From: Macrostomum hystrix
Taxonomy: Eukaryota > Platyhelminthes > Macrostomidae
NCBI GenBank assembly: GCA_950097015.1
Contig: CATNEN010000029.1
Span: 5,971,501 to 6,035,500 of the forward strand
Direction of reading: 5' to 3'
DNA length: 64,000 nucleotides
The stretch's first letter is position 1; each line of letters opens with the position of its first letter. The position numbers and the translations under genes are program-made. This document shows, one piece after another, positions 21,255 to 29,815 of this stretch. The notes below the pieces were generated by a model. That model made no database searches. It was not told where the DNA came from and worked only from the letters and a program-made list of their open reading frames with translations.

Positions 21255-21410
21255 GTATAAGGGGTTCCTTTTGAGCTACGTGCATATACGCTCGTATCAT
21301 ATAATAAAGCATATGCCATAGACTTTTAGTATCATTTAGCCAGCCTTCTGAAAAATTTGCACAAAACGCGATCGCAACGTCCTGTGTTGTATAGCTGTCC
21401 TTGATCAGAC

Positions 21411-21547
21411 CTCTGTGCTGTTAGTCTTATACAGGCTGGTATTACATAGACTCGCAGCCATAGACAAAATGAAAGAGCAGACCTCTGTGCTGCTAGTCCT
21501 TTAGGCTGTTGGACTGATTTACAGAGACTCGCAGCCATAGACAAAAT
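21411..21547. repeat. Diverged two-copy tandem duplication of about 70 bp
   Basis: Two units share CCTCTGTGCTG(T/C)TAGTC... and end ACTCGCAGCCATAGACAAAA (octamers at 21,458 and 21,535). Confidence 0.7.
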
Positions 21548-21618
21548 CAGCGAAGGAAGGAAGTAATAAAACGTTTCAGGGCTTTTTTCGAATAAATCCC
21601 GGAAATTAAAGTAGTATA

Positions 21619-21725
21619 AGATAGTTATGTCATGGTTTTTATGGTCGGCATTTCACTTGAATCCCTCGAGAGCCGAAGGCTCTCGAGATTTAAACACATA
21701 CCCACCTAAAAACCATGACATATCT
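21619..21725. repeat. Nested inverted repeat (large hairpin)
   Basis: The outer arms AGATA..TATGTCATGGTTTTTA (from 21,619) and TAAAAACCATGACATATCT (to 21,725) enclose a perfect inner hairpin, CTCGAGAGCC (21,665-21,674) and GGCTCTCGAG (21,678-21,687) with loop GAA. It lies 240 bp downstream of recombinase copy B. Confidence 0.85.
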
Positions 21726-21785
21726 ATTACTTATATTCTATTGACTTAATCATTGTCAATCTCTCAAACCACCTTCGCAACCATA

Positions 21786-21807
21786 CATTGTTCAACGTTG
21801 AACAATG
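21786..21807. repeat. Perfect 22-bp palindrome
   Basis: The half-sites CATTGTTCAAC and GTTGAACAATG are exact reverse complements with no spacer. It lies between the nested hairpin and the end of recombinase copy B. Confidence 0.9.
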
Positions 21808-21967
21808 ATAAAAAACGTGCAATAAATGTAAATTATCACCTATTAAAATTTATTATTAACATATAATGTCGTTAAAGCTGGACCTTAGACTGGAACAAAA
21901 ACATAAAACAAAACAGCATAAACTGTTAATGCTCAAGCGACTGCTCGAATAGTTTCTTGCCTGAACG

Positions 21968-22440
21968 TCAATTGTCTACCCACTTTCCAAAATTGAACGT
22001 GCAACCATGAAATGATCCATTCAAATTGACTGTCATTCGTGAAGCCGAACCACTAGTAGCCTCTTTGGTAATCGAAACTGCTCGACCTTCAGTCTCCTCC
22101 GAGATAGTTACTCCAACTGGATCGGAGTGCATGGCCCCATGCAACTGCTGACGCATGGCATGCATGTAAGGTCTTTCTTCGATTTCCGAACATCAAATAG
22201 CGCTCAACCGTTCGTGTGCTCTTGTGGCCGGTGATCTTACAAACGTCGGCATTGGAAAAGCCAGCATCAGCGAGTTCTTTCACGACTGTTGGACGCACGC
22301 AGTGTGCTGTGTACCGACGGCTAAGTCCAGCAGCTTGTGAAATTGTCAACATTAGACTCGCCAATGTGCAGGAAACTGTCGGCTTCAAAAATAAAGGTGT
22401 GCCTGAAGCAGCACGAAACAGGCTGGGGGGCGGAACGATT
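21968..22440 (-). pseudogene. Crypton-like tyrosine recombinase copy B, C-terminal half
   Basis: The frame contains LMLTISQAAGLSRRYTAHCV-R, ADAGFSNADVCKITGHKS and TRTVERYLMFGNRRK. The H-x-x-R pair, the G-H motif and the final Tyr of the catalytic set are all present. A frameshift near 22,160 separates this from the end of the protein (MHAMRQQLHGAMHSDPVGVT ... LNGSFHGCTFNFGK, stop at 21,968), which carries the F-x-G-C-T-F-N-F tail common in this family. Upstream it is fused in frame to a truncated Pao integrase. The N-terminal half of the same gene is at 25,340-26,255. Confidence 0.65.
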
Positions 22441-25192
22441 AACAGTTGGAGGGTTCGGGCCCAGCGCTTGACAACGATGAGGGTTTTGGAATCGAACGTG
22501 TGGATGGGTCCGAGTTGATCCTCCAGAATGGAGCTGAAGGCGGGTTGACTTGAATCCAGGCGTTCCGACGGGAGCTGACCGTGAGGTGGTCGAGGGAGTG
22601 TGGGCGCCTTGGAGCTCCGACAGTCTAGACAGTGGCGAAGGGCCGCTCGAACGGTGGAGAGGCCGCGAGGAACCCAGAAACGCTCCCGGAGACGACTAAG
22701 GACAGTCGAGGCCGCAGCGTGCGTTTCCTGCTGATGAATGTGGAGGATGAGCAGGTGGCTGAGGCGGCTGCCTGGCGGAAGCAGGAACGGGTGAAGAGCG
22801 TCCACACTGAGAGTGGCGTTGGCCATCCGAGAGCCGAGACGGAGAAGACCGTCGTGGTCCTCGAAGAGGTCGAGCTGGTGAATCAGCTTGCACGCCTTTG
22901 GGTTGTTGGAACGAAAGGCGGCTAGTGTCTTTGGATGGTGAAGCTCCTGCACGTACTTGACCCAGAGGAGAAGGGCAGCTTCGCGCTCGGAAGTGTTTGG
23001 GATACCCTTGGCTTTGCTGTGAGTGGCGAAGCGTATACACGTATATCCTGAAGGTTGACTCGCCCCACATCCTTCTGCAGGCCAAGGATCTCAAGGCTGG
23101 TCATCCGGTCTACCAGCTGCTCCAGGTTCGTCGGACGGCTATTACAGAGCAGAGTGTTGCCGATGACGCGAGGGAGACTGTTGCCGCTTTGATGCTCGTC
23201 GTCTCCGAGGGAGCCGCTCAGTATGGCGCCGAACGGGGTGAGGTGGACCGTGAGCCTGGGCCGCAGCGGGATGGCGCCGATGCTGGGTCCGATCAGCAGC
23301 TGGACGTAGTCGTTGCCGATGAGCAGGTCAAGATGTACTTCTTCGTCTCTGGCAGGAGGTAAGTTGGCGATACCATATGGAACGTGAGCGAGGCTCGCCT
23401 GGACGTCCCTGGGCAGTTTCGTAGCTGGTACGTGGACAGCTGGAGCGATCTTCTCCACGCAGAGTACCTTCAATGGCATGCGGCGGCCGTCGGCCGCAGC
23501 GAGCTCAAGTCGGACGATGTCGGCATGGATGAGACGGCGGGTGTCGGCGTGGCAGGCGGAGCTGTCGAGGCTCAACCTAGCGAGCGACATAAGACCGAGG
23601 CGTTGAGCAATGTCATTGTTGAGGTACGTGTAGCTGCAGCCGCCGTCGATGAGGGCCGTCACCTTGACAGAGGCACTGTTGACGGGGTTGACGGCAACTG
23701 TGGAGAAGGTGGCCATGATGGTGGAGCTCAGCTGTTGGTCCTGGGTTGAGGAGATGCAGGAGATATCATTGACGGGCGCGCTTTCGGAATCGGCTGTGGC
23801 AGTCGTGCCGCTGGAGGCATTGAGGTGTGAGTTAGTTTTGGACTGTCGCGTAGGCACAGTTTTGTGAGCTGGCTTAGTCTCCAGGGTGCTGGCACCATGT
23901 GGTGTGGTGTGGTGTTTGGCCTTGCACTCCTGGCAGCGAAAGCGTGAGGGGCAGTTGCGAACCTCGTGCGCTCGCAGGTAGTTGAAGCAGAGTTTCTTGC
24001 GTCGGACGATGTCCAGTCGCTCATCTGGCTTGGCCACGGGACCCCAGTGGGGGCGGAGTGGGTGTCGCTGTCGCAGAAAATGCAATTGGTGTCGCGTCGG
24101 CGAGTTGGTCGACTGTTGTTGTCGCGAGCTGGTGGGTCCCAGCTAGGCCTGTAGTTGCGTTGCTCAGTTTTGAAGACATCTTTGGTATGGCAAGCTGCGT
24201 TGACGAGACTGGCACCGGCGTACGGGATCGCTGCAGGCTCGGCAGTGGCAATGGAGGCTCGGAGCGCTCGCAGCTTGGTGTCGAGGTGGTCCTGTAGATC
24301 GGCCATGGTGAGCATGGGTGTCTTGGAACCCTTGATGCGCGCCTCTTGGATATCCATCTGCATGGCGCTCGGTAGCTTGGGCCACAAGGCGAAAGCGTAG
24401 GCGTCCATGGCGGCTGCCGGCTCGTTCAGTCGACTGAGTTGTCCGATGGTGAGGCGGAGAACGTCGGCGAAGTCATCCAGGCTCTCGTACTCGATGCTAC
24501 GCAGATGCGGCATCTTGCAGGTCGCCATAGTTGATCTCGAGGATGCGACGGGCCTCCTTGTACGCGCCGGGTTGGAAGGCGTCGAGGCCACCGAGCTTCT
24601 TGAGCGCAGCATCTTTGAGAAGGCCTCGTAGGGTCTCGAACTTGTCCACATCCGAGTAACTGGTGCTGTCGACTCGGTAGTTGAAGGAGCTCCAGAAGGC
24701 TGGGAAGCTGGCGGGGTCGCTGCCGTCGAACGTTTGGAGCTGGACGTTGCGAAGGACGCTGTCGCCCGAGAAGTTGGGTCGTGGAGCCGGTTGGGTTGGA
24801 ACGGATGAGTTGGAAGGCTGGCGCGCTTGGGCCTGGACCTGCAGCAGGATCTGCTGGTTCTGTTGCATCATCTGTGTCAAGCTGCAGAGGAGCTGCTGCA
24901 TGCAGTCCTAAGAAACAGCGGGCGCTGCGCCGGGTGCGTAGGATGGGCTGGACCGTGGGAAGAAGCCAGGCTGAGCGGGCGCGGCTGCGGGATCTGTAGT
25001 AGTGGGCCGCGGAGTGGCACAGGTAGAATGAGAGGCTGGTTGTGCTGATGTATTCGCAGGGTTGGTGCTGTTGCGTCGCTGTCTGCCGCCGTCGTCGTTC
25101 ACGTGGCCTGGGTCGCGGGCTTCTGGTGTGGAGGCGCTCTCCACTCCCTCCTCAGGGTCGGAGGCCCGGATGCCGTGCTGGAGGCCGCTACG
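22440..25192 (-). pseudogene. BEL/Pao retrotransposon (copy 1) lacking reverse transcriptase
   Basis: The minus-strand order is: leader with ESASTPEARDPGHVNDDGG (25,144); gag MQQLLCSLTQMMQQNQQILL with QTFDGSDPASFPAFW (24,901-24,500); CCHC-like knuckles CIFCDSDTHS and CFNYLRAHEVRNC (24,100-23,950); aspartic protease ALIDGGCSYTYLNNDIAQRL (about 23,640); and the following NDYVQLLIGPSIGAIPLRPR. After RMTSLEILGLQKD the frame goes straight to the integrase zinc finger (LILHIHQQETHAAASTVL, ALRHCLDC) near 22,800-22,600. The 2-kb reverse transcriptase/RNase H region is therefore deleted. Integrase ends abruptly after GPIHTFDSKTLIVVKRWA. Frameshifts are present. It sits inside recombinase copy B. Confidence 0.8.
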
Positions 25193-25194
25193 TT

Positions 25195-25338
25195 TGAACC
25201 ATAGACAATCTCCAAGCTTCCACTGTACTCTATAACTCGTATTATCAATAAAGCAAGCGCGGGGCTTTGCCCCAAAAGAGAAACTTTCTACCTTACCACA
25301 GCAGCAGCAGCATATCCGTTTATTGTCACTGCCTGACA
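25195..25338 (-). repeat. LTR-like repeat of Pao copy 1, keeping an empty mariner site
   Basis: The 144-bp repeat with TG...CA ends lies directly upstream of the gag leader, as a 5' LTR should. It contains AATAAA and the hairpin GGGGCAAAGCCCC. It is the uninterrupted version of 16,438-17,919: the single TA at 25,243-25,244 corresponds to the duplicated TA around the mariner there. Confidence 0.7.
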
Positions 25339-25339
25339 G

Positions 25340-26255
25340 AGACCATCACCGCGTTCTTGTAGTCGTCTCACGCTTCTCTGTTGAGGCTTTTGCCCACATT
25401 CTTAACTTTCCCAAACCTCAGCCTCACAACCTCCACTCCGTCGCGCCTCGTCTCGAAGATAAAGCTATTCTCCCTGAGTCCTCGAAGCCACTCGCGACCC
25501 CGATTTCCAAAGTAATAGGTGCAGCTGTAATAACTCATGCAACAACACCGTAGAATTTTCTCGGTTGAAATAAGCGACCATTTGCGCAAATCGTCCTTTT
25601 CGATGGCTTCAAAATGTTTAGATCTACCACCTGCATTGATGAAACTACGGGCCAGTGCTTTCAATGTCGAATTGGGGCTAGAGAACTCTCTGTCGGAAAT
25701 GATATTCATTTGCCTGGTCTTCATTAAGTGGCGGTACAGTGCCGCTCGCATACAAATCAGAGTAGCCGGCGCCAAAAAAGTTGCCGTCACGCGTCCTGTA
25801 GGTTCCATAGAACAACCGTATTGTAGATGCAATGGCCTCAGCGGAACCGGTTTGCAGATCACACGAGCCTGAGAAGTGAAGAAAGTTCCGAAAGCAATAC
25901 GAAAATGCCGAAAAGACCTAGGATATCTGAATTCAAAGCAACCAACCTTGGAATGATCATCCATGAACATGTTCAGTTTCTTCACATAAAACTCGGTTTG
26001 TTTTAGGCTACTGGCGTTCTCTACTGAAAGTTCCATCTCGGAAATCAATGTTTCTAGCCTGCTTAAATGAGGCTCAGTGCTCATCCTCTCCTCCAGCATG
26101 GCGTCGTCGATACCCCCGGGCAAAGCGTTGGCTTGAATCGGCCCATTATCTAGCTCCTGCGCACGATCGCAAGCAGGTTGTTCGAATGTTTCGTCCAATT
26201 CGGCAAAGGACAGACCGCTAACCATCTTGTTCGGAAATCTTTTGTAATCTATCAT
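25340..26255 (-). pseudogene. Crypton-like tyrosine recombinase copy B, N-terminal half
   Basis: The frame is open from 26,282. A start at 26,255 (MIDYKRFPNKMVSGLSFAEL) is preferred because it aligns with MINCKNLPVD of copy A. An acidic leader and SLKQTEFYVKKLNMFMDDHS follow. Then a probable intron begins at GTTGGTTGC (about 25,945), with its acceptor at TTCTCAG near 25,872. The core domain reads LICMRAALYRHLMKTRQMN, IISDREFSSPNSTLKALAR, SKHFEAIEKDDLRKWSL and GNRGREWLRGLREN, the DUF3504/Crypton recombinase pattern. A stop after KSLNREA precedes the Pao LTR by about 25 bp. Pao therefore lies between the core and catalytic parts of one gene. Confidence 0.6.
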
Positions 26256-26466
26256 GCGAATGATTTTAGACTGAGGTTGCATTATTTTGCTCCTGACTTT
26301 GACCTGACTTGGCTTTCTGTTCCCTATCCACTTAATATATAAAACGAAAAGGCGTGCATTAAATGCATACTGTATGGTCGAGACTTACGAATTAAAAATC
26401 GTTTTACAAAACACTCGGGGCACCAATTTCGTCCTTTTGATTTGCGCTGCTTAACATTTCGCTGCC

Positions 26467-26694
26467 ATGAGCGTTCAGGAGCTTCTATCTGATGACGAAT
26501 CAAGCCGCCAAAGATACGAAATTGCTCCAGATGAACAGGGAGATGGACTGCGCCAAGGACCGTACGTTAGAATAAGCGATGAGCGGTACAACCTCGTTGT
26601 GGATGTGCCTCGTTGTTATTTTATTTTTCGCTTTTTAATTCTTAGGTCAAGAACTTTGCCTGAATTGATGCTTTTCGACTGCGCAGCTTTTTAG
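26467..26694 (+). CDS. Hypothetical acidic N-terminal exon, divergent from recombinase B
   Basis: An open frame begins MSVQELLSDDESSRQRYEIA and continues PDEQGDGLRQGPYVRISDER YNLVVD. Its composition is coding-like over about 45 codons and then becomes AT-rich and hydrophobic, so an exon end near 26,605 is likely. It starts 212 bp from the recombinase B start, head to head. No family recognised and no partner exon found. Confidence 0.3.
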   Translation: MSVQELLSDDESSRQRYEIAPDEQGDGLRQGPYVRISDERYNLVVDVPRCYFIFRFLILRSRTLPELMLFDCAAF

Positions 26695-26759
26695 ATGCTT
26701 ATTAACCGTTTTTATCAATACATATCGGAATTTTTTACGAGTTATTTAATAAATATCGG

Positions 26760-26890
26760 CGAATCGACAGCAATTGTATGGGAGGGTCCAGGCGTGTCCC
26801 CGGGGTCCCGGGTAATGCGGGGTCCCGGGGGGAGTCTTACGGGTGGCGTGTGGGGCGACGCCCCCAGAAGACGACAACCCAAAAGTGTAT
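26760..26890. other. GC-rich structured segment
   Basis: It stands out from AT-rich surroundings, with runs such as CCCCGGGGTCCCGGG, GGGGTCCCGGGGGG and the hairpin GGGGCGACGCCCC. No coding frame or known RNA recognised. Confidence 0.5.
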
Positions 26891-26986
26891 TCCGTTCGGA
26901 AACAATTGAAGCAGCATATGCCTAGACGTAAAAAGACAGGCAAAATACTCGTATTTCGCCCGATGAGCAAACCCAGAGTCACAGAG

Positions 26987-27739
26987 TCACGTCACGAGAG
27001 CTCTGCAGCTATTACACGTTATTATTTTTGTTGCACAGGGTAGTACCCTGTAGTACAGGGTAAACACGTTCAGGTTAAGGTCGCTGCCCTCCACGCACTC
27101 GCAGCTGACACCATCAAAGACCCCTATGGCGCCAGGTTTGTAGAACACACCATTGCGCTCGCAGCCGTTCAGAAGGCAGTCCCACCGTTTTCCTTTGAGC
27201 ATGCGGCCAGTGTATTTGTAGCTGCATGTGCACCGATTGTTGCCCTCGATTTTTCGTTCACCGATCCAGAAGCAGCTCTCTGAGAAAAGGCAGCGGCGAA
27301 GAGGCTGCAATTAGCTCGTAGAGGGAAGCGGTGTCTGGACTTGACTGATGTAAGTCTGGTGTCTGGGGCTTGATTGATGTATTCTGGTGTTTGGGGCTTG
27401 ACGGATGTTGCAGAGTCTGTCTACAGATGGATCTGGTATTACCGAATTACCTGTTATAAAATATGTTCCCGCCAGCTCTAAGATCTGAGTACCCGGTGCT
27501 AAAGTATGTTTTGAATCACCAGTGTGCGTGGCAAGCTTCAGCAGAGCTGACTGACTCACGAAGCACCCAGGATGGCGACAGTCGAGTTCATCTTGCAGTC
27601 GCTGGGGAAAGTGTCGGATGTCGATCAAAGCCCGTGAGAGATGTGCTGCGACTGTCATAAGACTTTGTAATGCGTTCTCGCTCTTTAGTGAGGCCTCTAT
27701 ATGCTGGCTATGACACGTTGCTGTGATGCTTCCGTCTGC
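26987..27739 (-). CDS. Cysteine-rich secreted-type protein, last two exons (partial)
   Basis: Exon 27,560-27,739 (acceptor TTAACGTGCAG, donor TTC/GTGAGT) encodes ADGSITATCHSQHIEASLK, AAHLSRALIDIRHFPQRLQD and DCRHPGCF. Exon 26,987-27,304 (acceptor AATTGCAG) joins in phase 0 and gives PLRRCLFSESCFWIGERKIE, then NNRCTCSYKYTGRMLKGKRW, DCLLNGCERNGVFY and GVSCECVEGSDL. About fourteen cysteines in 160 residues, with C-x-C pairs, point to a disulfide-rich extracellular domain. No signal-peptide exon was found, and the last 25 residues before the stop may be read-through. The 5' end should lie to the right. An exon-like frame at 28,319-28,522 (same strand, three Cys) might belong to it. The family is not recognised. 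Confidence 0.5.
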
Positions 27740-28189
27740 CTGCACGTTAATAAATATTAGTATTAATAATGCCTGCACGTTAATTTGATTATTTTTTCCT
27801 GAAAGGATTGTTCAGTTGCGCTGAGTTGCGCAATCGCTCATAGTTTAGACACAGAATTAAGTTACAGGCATATCTTCTGTGCTGAAACTGGCAGAAAGGG
27901 TTCCACGTAACCACGTAAAATTTGGCACTTTAACTTGTACTGTGAGGTACTAAGGTAAATGTTTAGTGTTTTCTCAAACTTTAAGAATTGAGTCGCGTGT
28001 TATGCTGAGCAGTTTTCTTTGCGGATGCCTCAGAATTCTCAATTAGCTTTTAGGTGTGAGTGCAAGATGAAAACTGCTTCATGGGCGAAGGGGACGCTAT
28101 CAACAAAAGTGAGGTGAGAAAAGTACGTGGGACCTGGTCATAAACTTCAATAGCAGCTAACATCCGAACCCGAACCGCCACATCCGAAT

Positions 28190-28312
28190 TATAAATATGT
28201 TAGGGTGTGGCGGTCTCCACAGTCGACGGACTCAGCAGCTGTACACAACCTTTGGCTGCGTCCGCGGATGCCCATCTGGCCCAACTGGGTAAAGTGCCAG
28301 TTCTATACGCCT
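28190..28312 (+). mobile_element. Fragment of the second SINE family (3' part)
   Basis: It matches, diverged, the 3' half of the complete SINE at 43,632-43,938 (minus strand there): GGTGTGGCG, CAGCTGTAC, CTGGCCCAACTGGG. The tRNA-like head is missing. Confidence 0.6.
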
Positions 28313-28652
28313 ATTAGGCTAACCTAAATTATAATGCCGATTTTCAGCCTGAAAGCAGTCGACGGGTAAGTTTAGTGCATACTGACCGATAAATTTGCTA
28401 TAGTAATTAGCATTTGACCGCACAGGTTGTGAGATTGCGCAATAATGCATAGTCAGACAGGTATCCAGGCCAGCGAAGATTGCAATTAATGCATCACCGG
28501 ACAAACGAATGTTTTCCGCCAACGTGCCTGCATTTGTATAGCTCGTATATCGACTCGCATTGAACGCAGAGAATTTATAATGAAAACTTGCGTCAAATCT
28601 TCAACCTAATCAGATTTTTTAAGGATTTTGTTCGACATTCAATCCCGGAAGG

Positions 28653-29815
28653 ATGAACTCGACTGTGCTCCTGACTGCGGTCATCCTGGCTGCTTGGTGA
28701 GTCCAAATGATAAGCATGTATTGTAGCTCATCTTACCGTGGTATACCTAAAGCCGCGAATAGCCAGCTAACTCAATGCCCAGTAGGTAAAGTGTTGTTCC
28801 TGCAGCCACTGCAACATCTGTCATGTTCTGACACCACTTCCCCTCTCACTGCAGCCTCTGCAACATCTGTCATGTTCTGACACCACTTCCCCTCTCACTG
28901 CAGCCTCTGCAGCATCTGTCATGTTCTGACACCACTTCCCCTCTCACTACAGCCTCTGCAGCATCTGTCATGTTCTGACACCACTTCCCCTCTCACTGCA
29001 GCCTCTGCAGCATCTGTCATGTTCTGACACCACTTCCCCTCTCACTACAGCCTCTGCAGCATCTGTCATGTTCTGACACCACTTCCCCTCTCACTGCAGC
29101 CTCTGCAGCATCTGTCATGTTCTGACACCACTTCCCCTCTCACTGCAGCCTCTGCAACCTCCGTCATGTTCTGACACCACTTCCACTCTCACTGCAGCCT
29201 CTGCAACCTCCGTCAAGCCCCAGACACCACTTCCCTTCTCACTGCAGCCTCTGCAACATCCGTCAAGTCCCAGACACCGCTTCCCCTCTCACTGCAGCCT
29301 CTGCAACCTCCGTCAAGTCCCAGACACCGCTTCCCCTCTCACTGCAGCCTCTGCAACCTCCGTAAAGTCCCAGACACCGCTTCCCCTCTCACTGCAGCCT
29401 CTGCAACATCCGTCAAGTCCCAGACACCACTTCCCCTCTCACTGCTGCCTCTGCAACCTCCGTCAAGCCCCAGACACCACTTCCCCTCTCACTGCAGCCT
29501 CTGCAACATCCGTCAAGTCCCAGACACCACTTCCCCTCTCACTGCAGCCTCTGCAACATCCGTCAAGTCCCAGACACCACTTCCCCTCTCACTGCTGCCT
29601 CTGCAACCTCCGTCAAGCCCCAGACACCACTTCCCCTCTCACTGCAGCCTCTGCAACATCCGTCAAGTCCCAGACACCGCTTCCCCTCTCACTGCAGCCT
29701 CGTCCTCGCCGGCAACGGTTTCAGCAAGCATGGTCTTCAGTGCTCGGCTGGACTAGTCTGTGGTGATAGTACCAGTAAAAACAACGCCAAAAGTCGTCGT
29801 TGGGTATCCCCATGA
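28653..29815 (+). CDS. Small secreted peptide precursor, 53 aa, two exons
   Basis: Exon 1 (28,653-28,696) encodes MNSTVLLTAVILAA and ends TG/GTGAGT (phase 2). Exon 2 (29,698-29,815) begins after CTCTCACTGCAG and completes the codon as Cys, giving CLVLAGNG, then FSKHGLQCSAGLVCGDST, a K-S-R-R-W segment and a stop. The first 22 residues are a textbook signal peptide. The mature part would be about 31 residues with two cysteines and a dibasic RR, like a short secreted or regulatory peptide. Coding of the join is supported by phase, splice consensus and the hydrophobic core running across both exons. No family assigned. The intron is almost wholly a 49-bp minisatellite (28,803-29,697) that repeats the acceptor. 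Exon 2 overlaps the minus-strand gene at 29,721. Confidence 0.5.
28803..29697 (+). repeat. 49-bp minisatellite, about 18 copies, each with a 3' splice-site copy
   Basis: Every unit carries CCCCTCTCACTGCAG/CCTCTGCA or a close variant. Two unit classes follow one another: those with CATCTGTCATGTTCTGACAC on the left and those with CCGTCAAGTCCCAGACACC on the right. The last unit's CACTGCAG is the acceptor used by exon 2 of the peptide gene. Confidence 0.95.

Noticed and set aside
28803-29697. CRISPR-like array
   Set aside because: Direct tandem 49-bp units without unique spacers, in animal nuclear DNA; it is a minisatellite.
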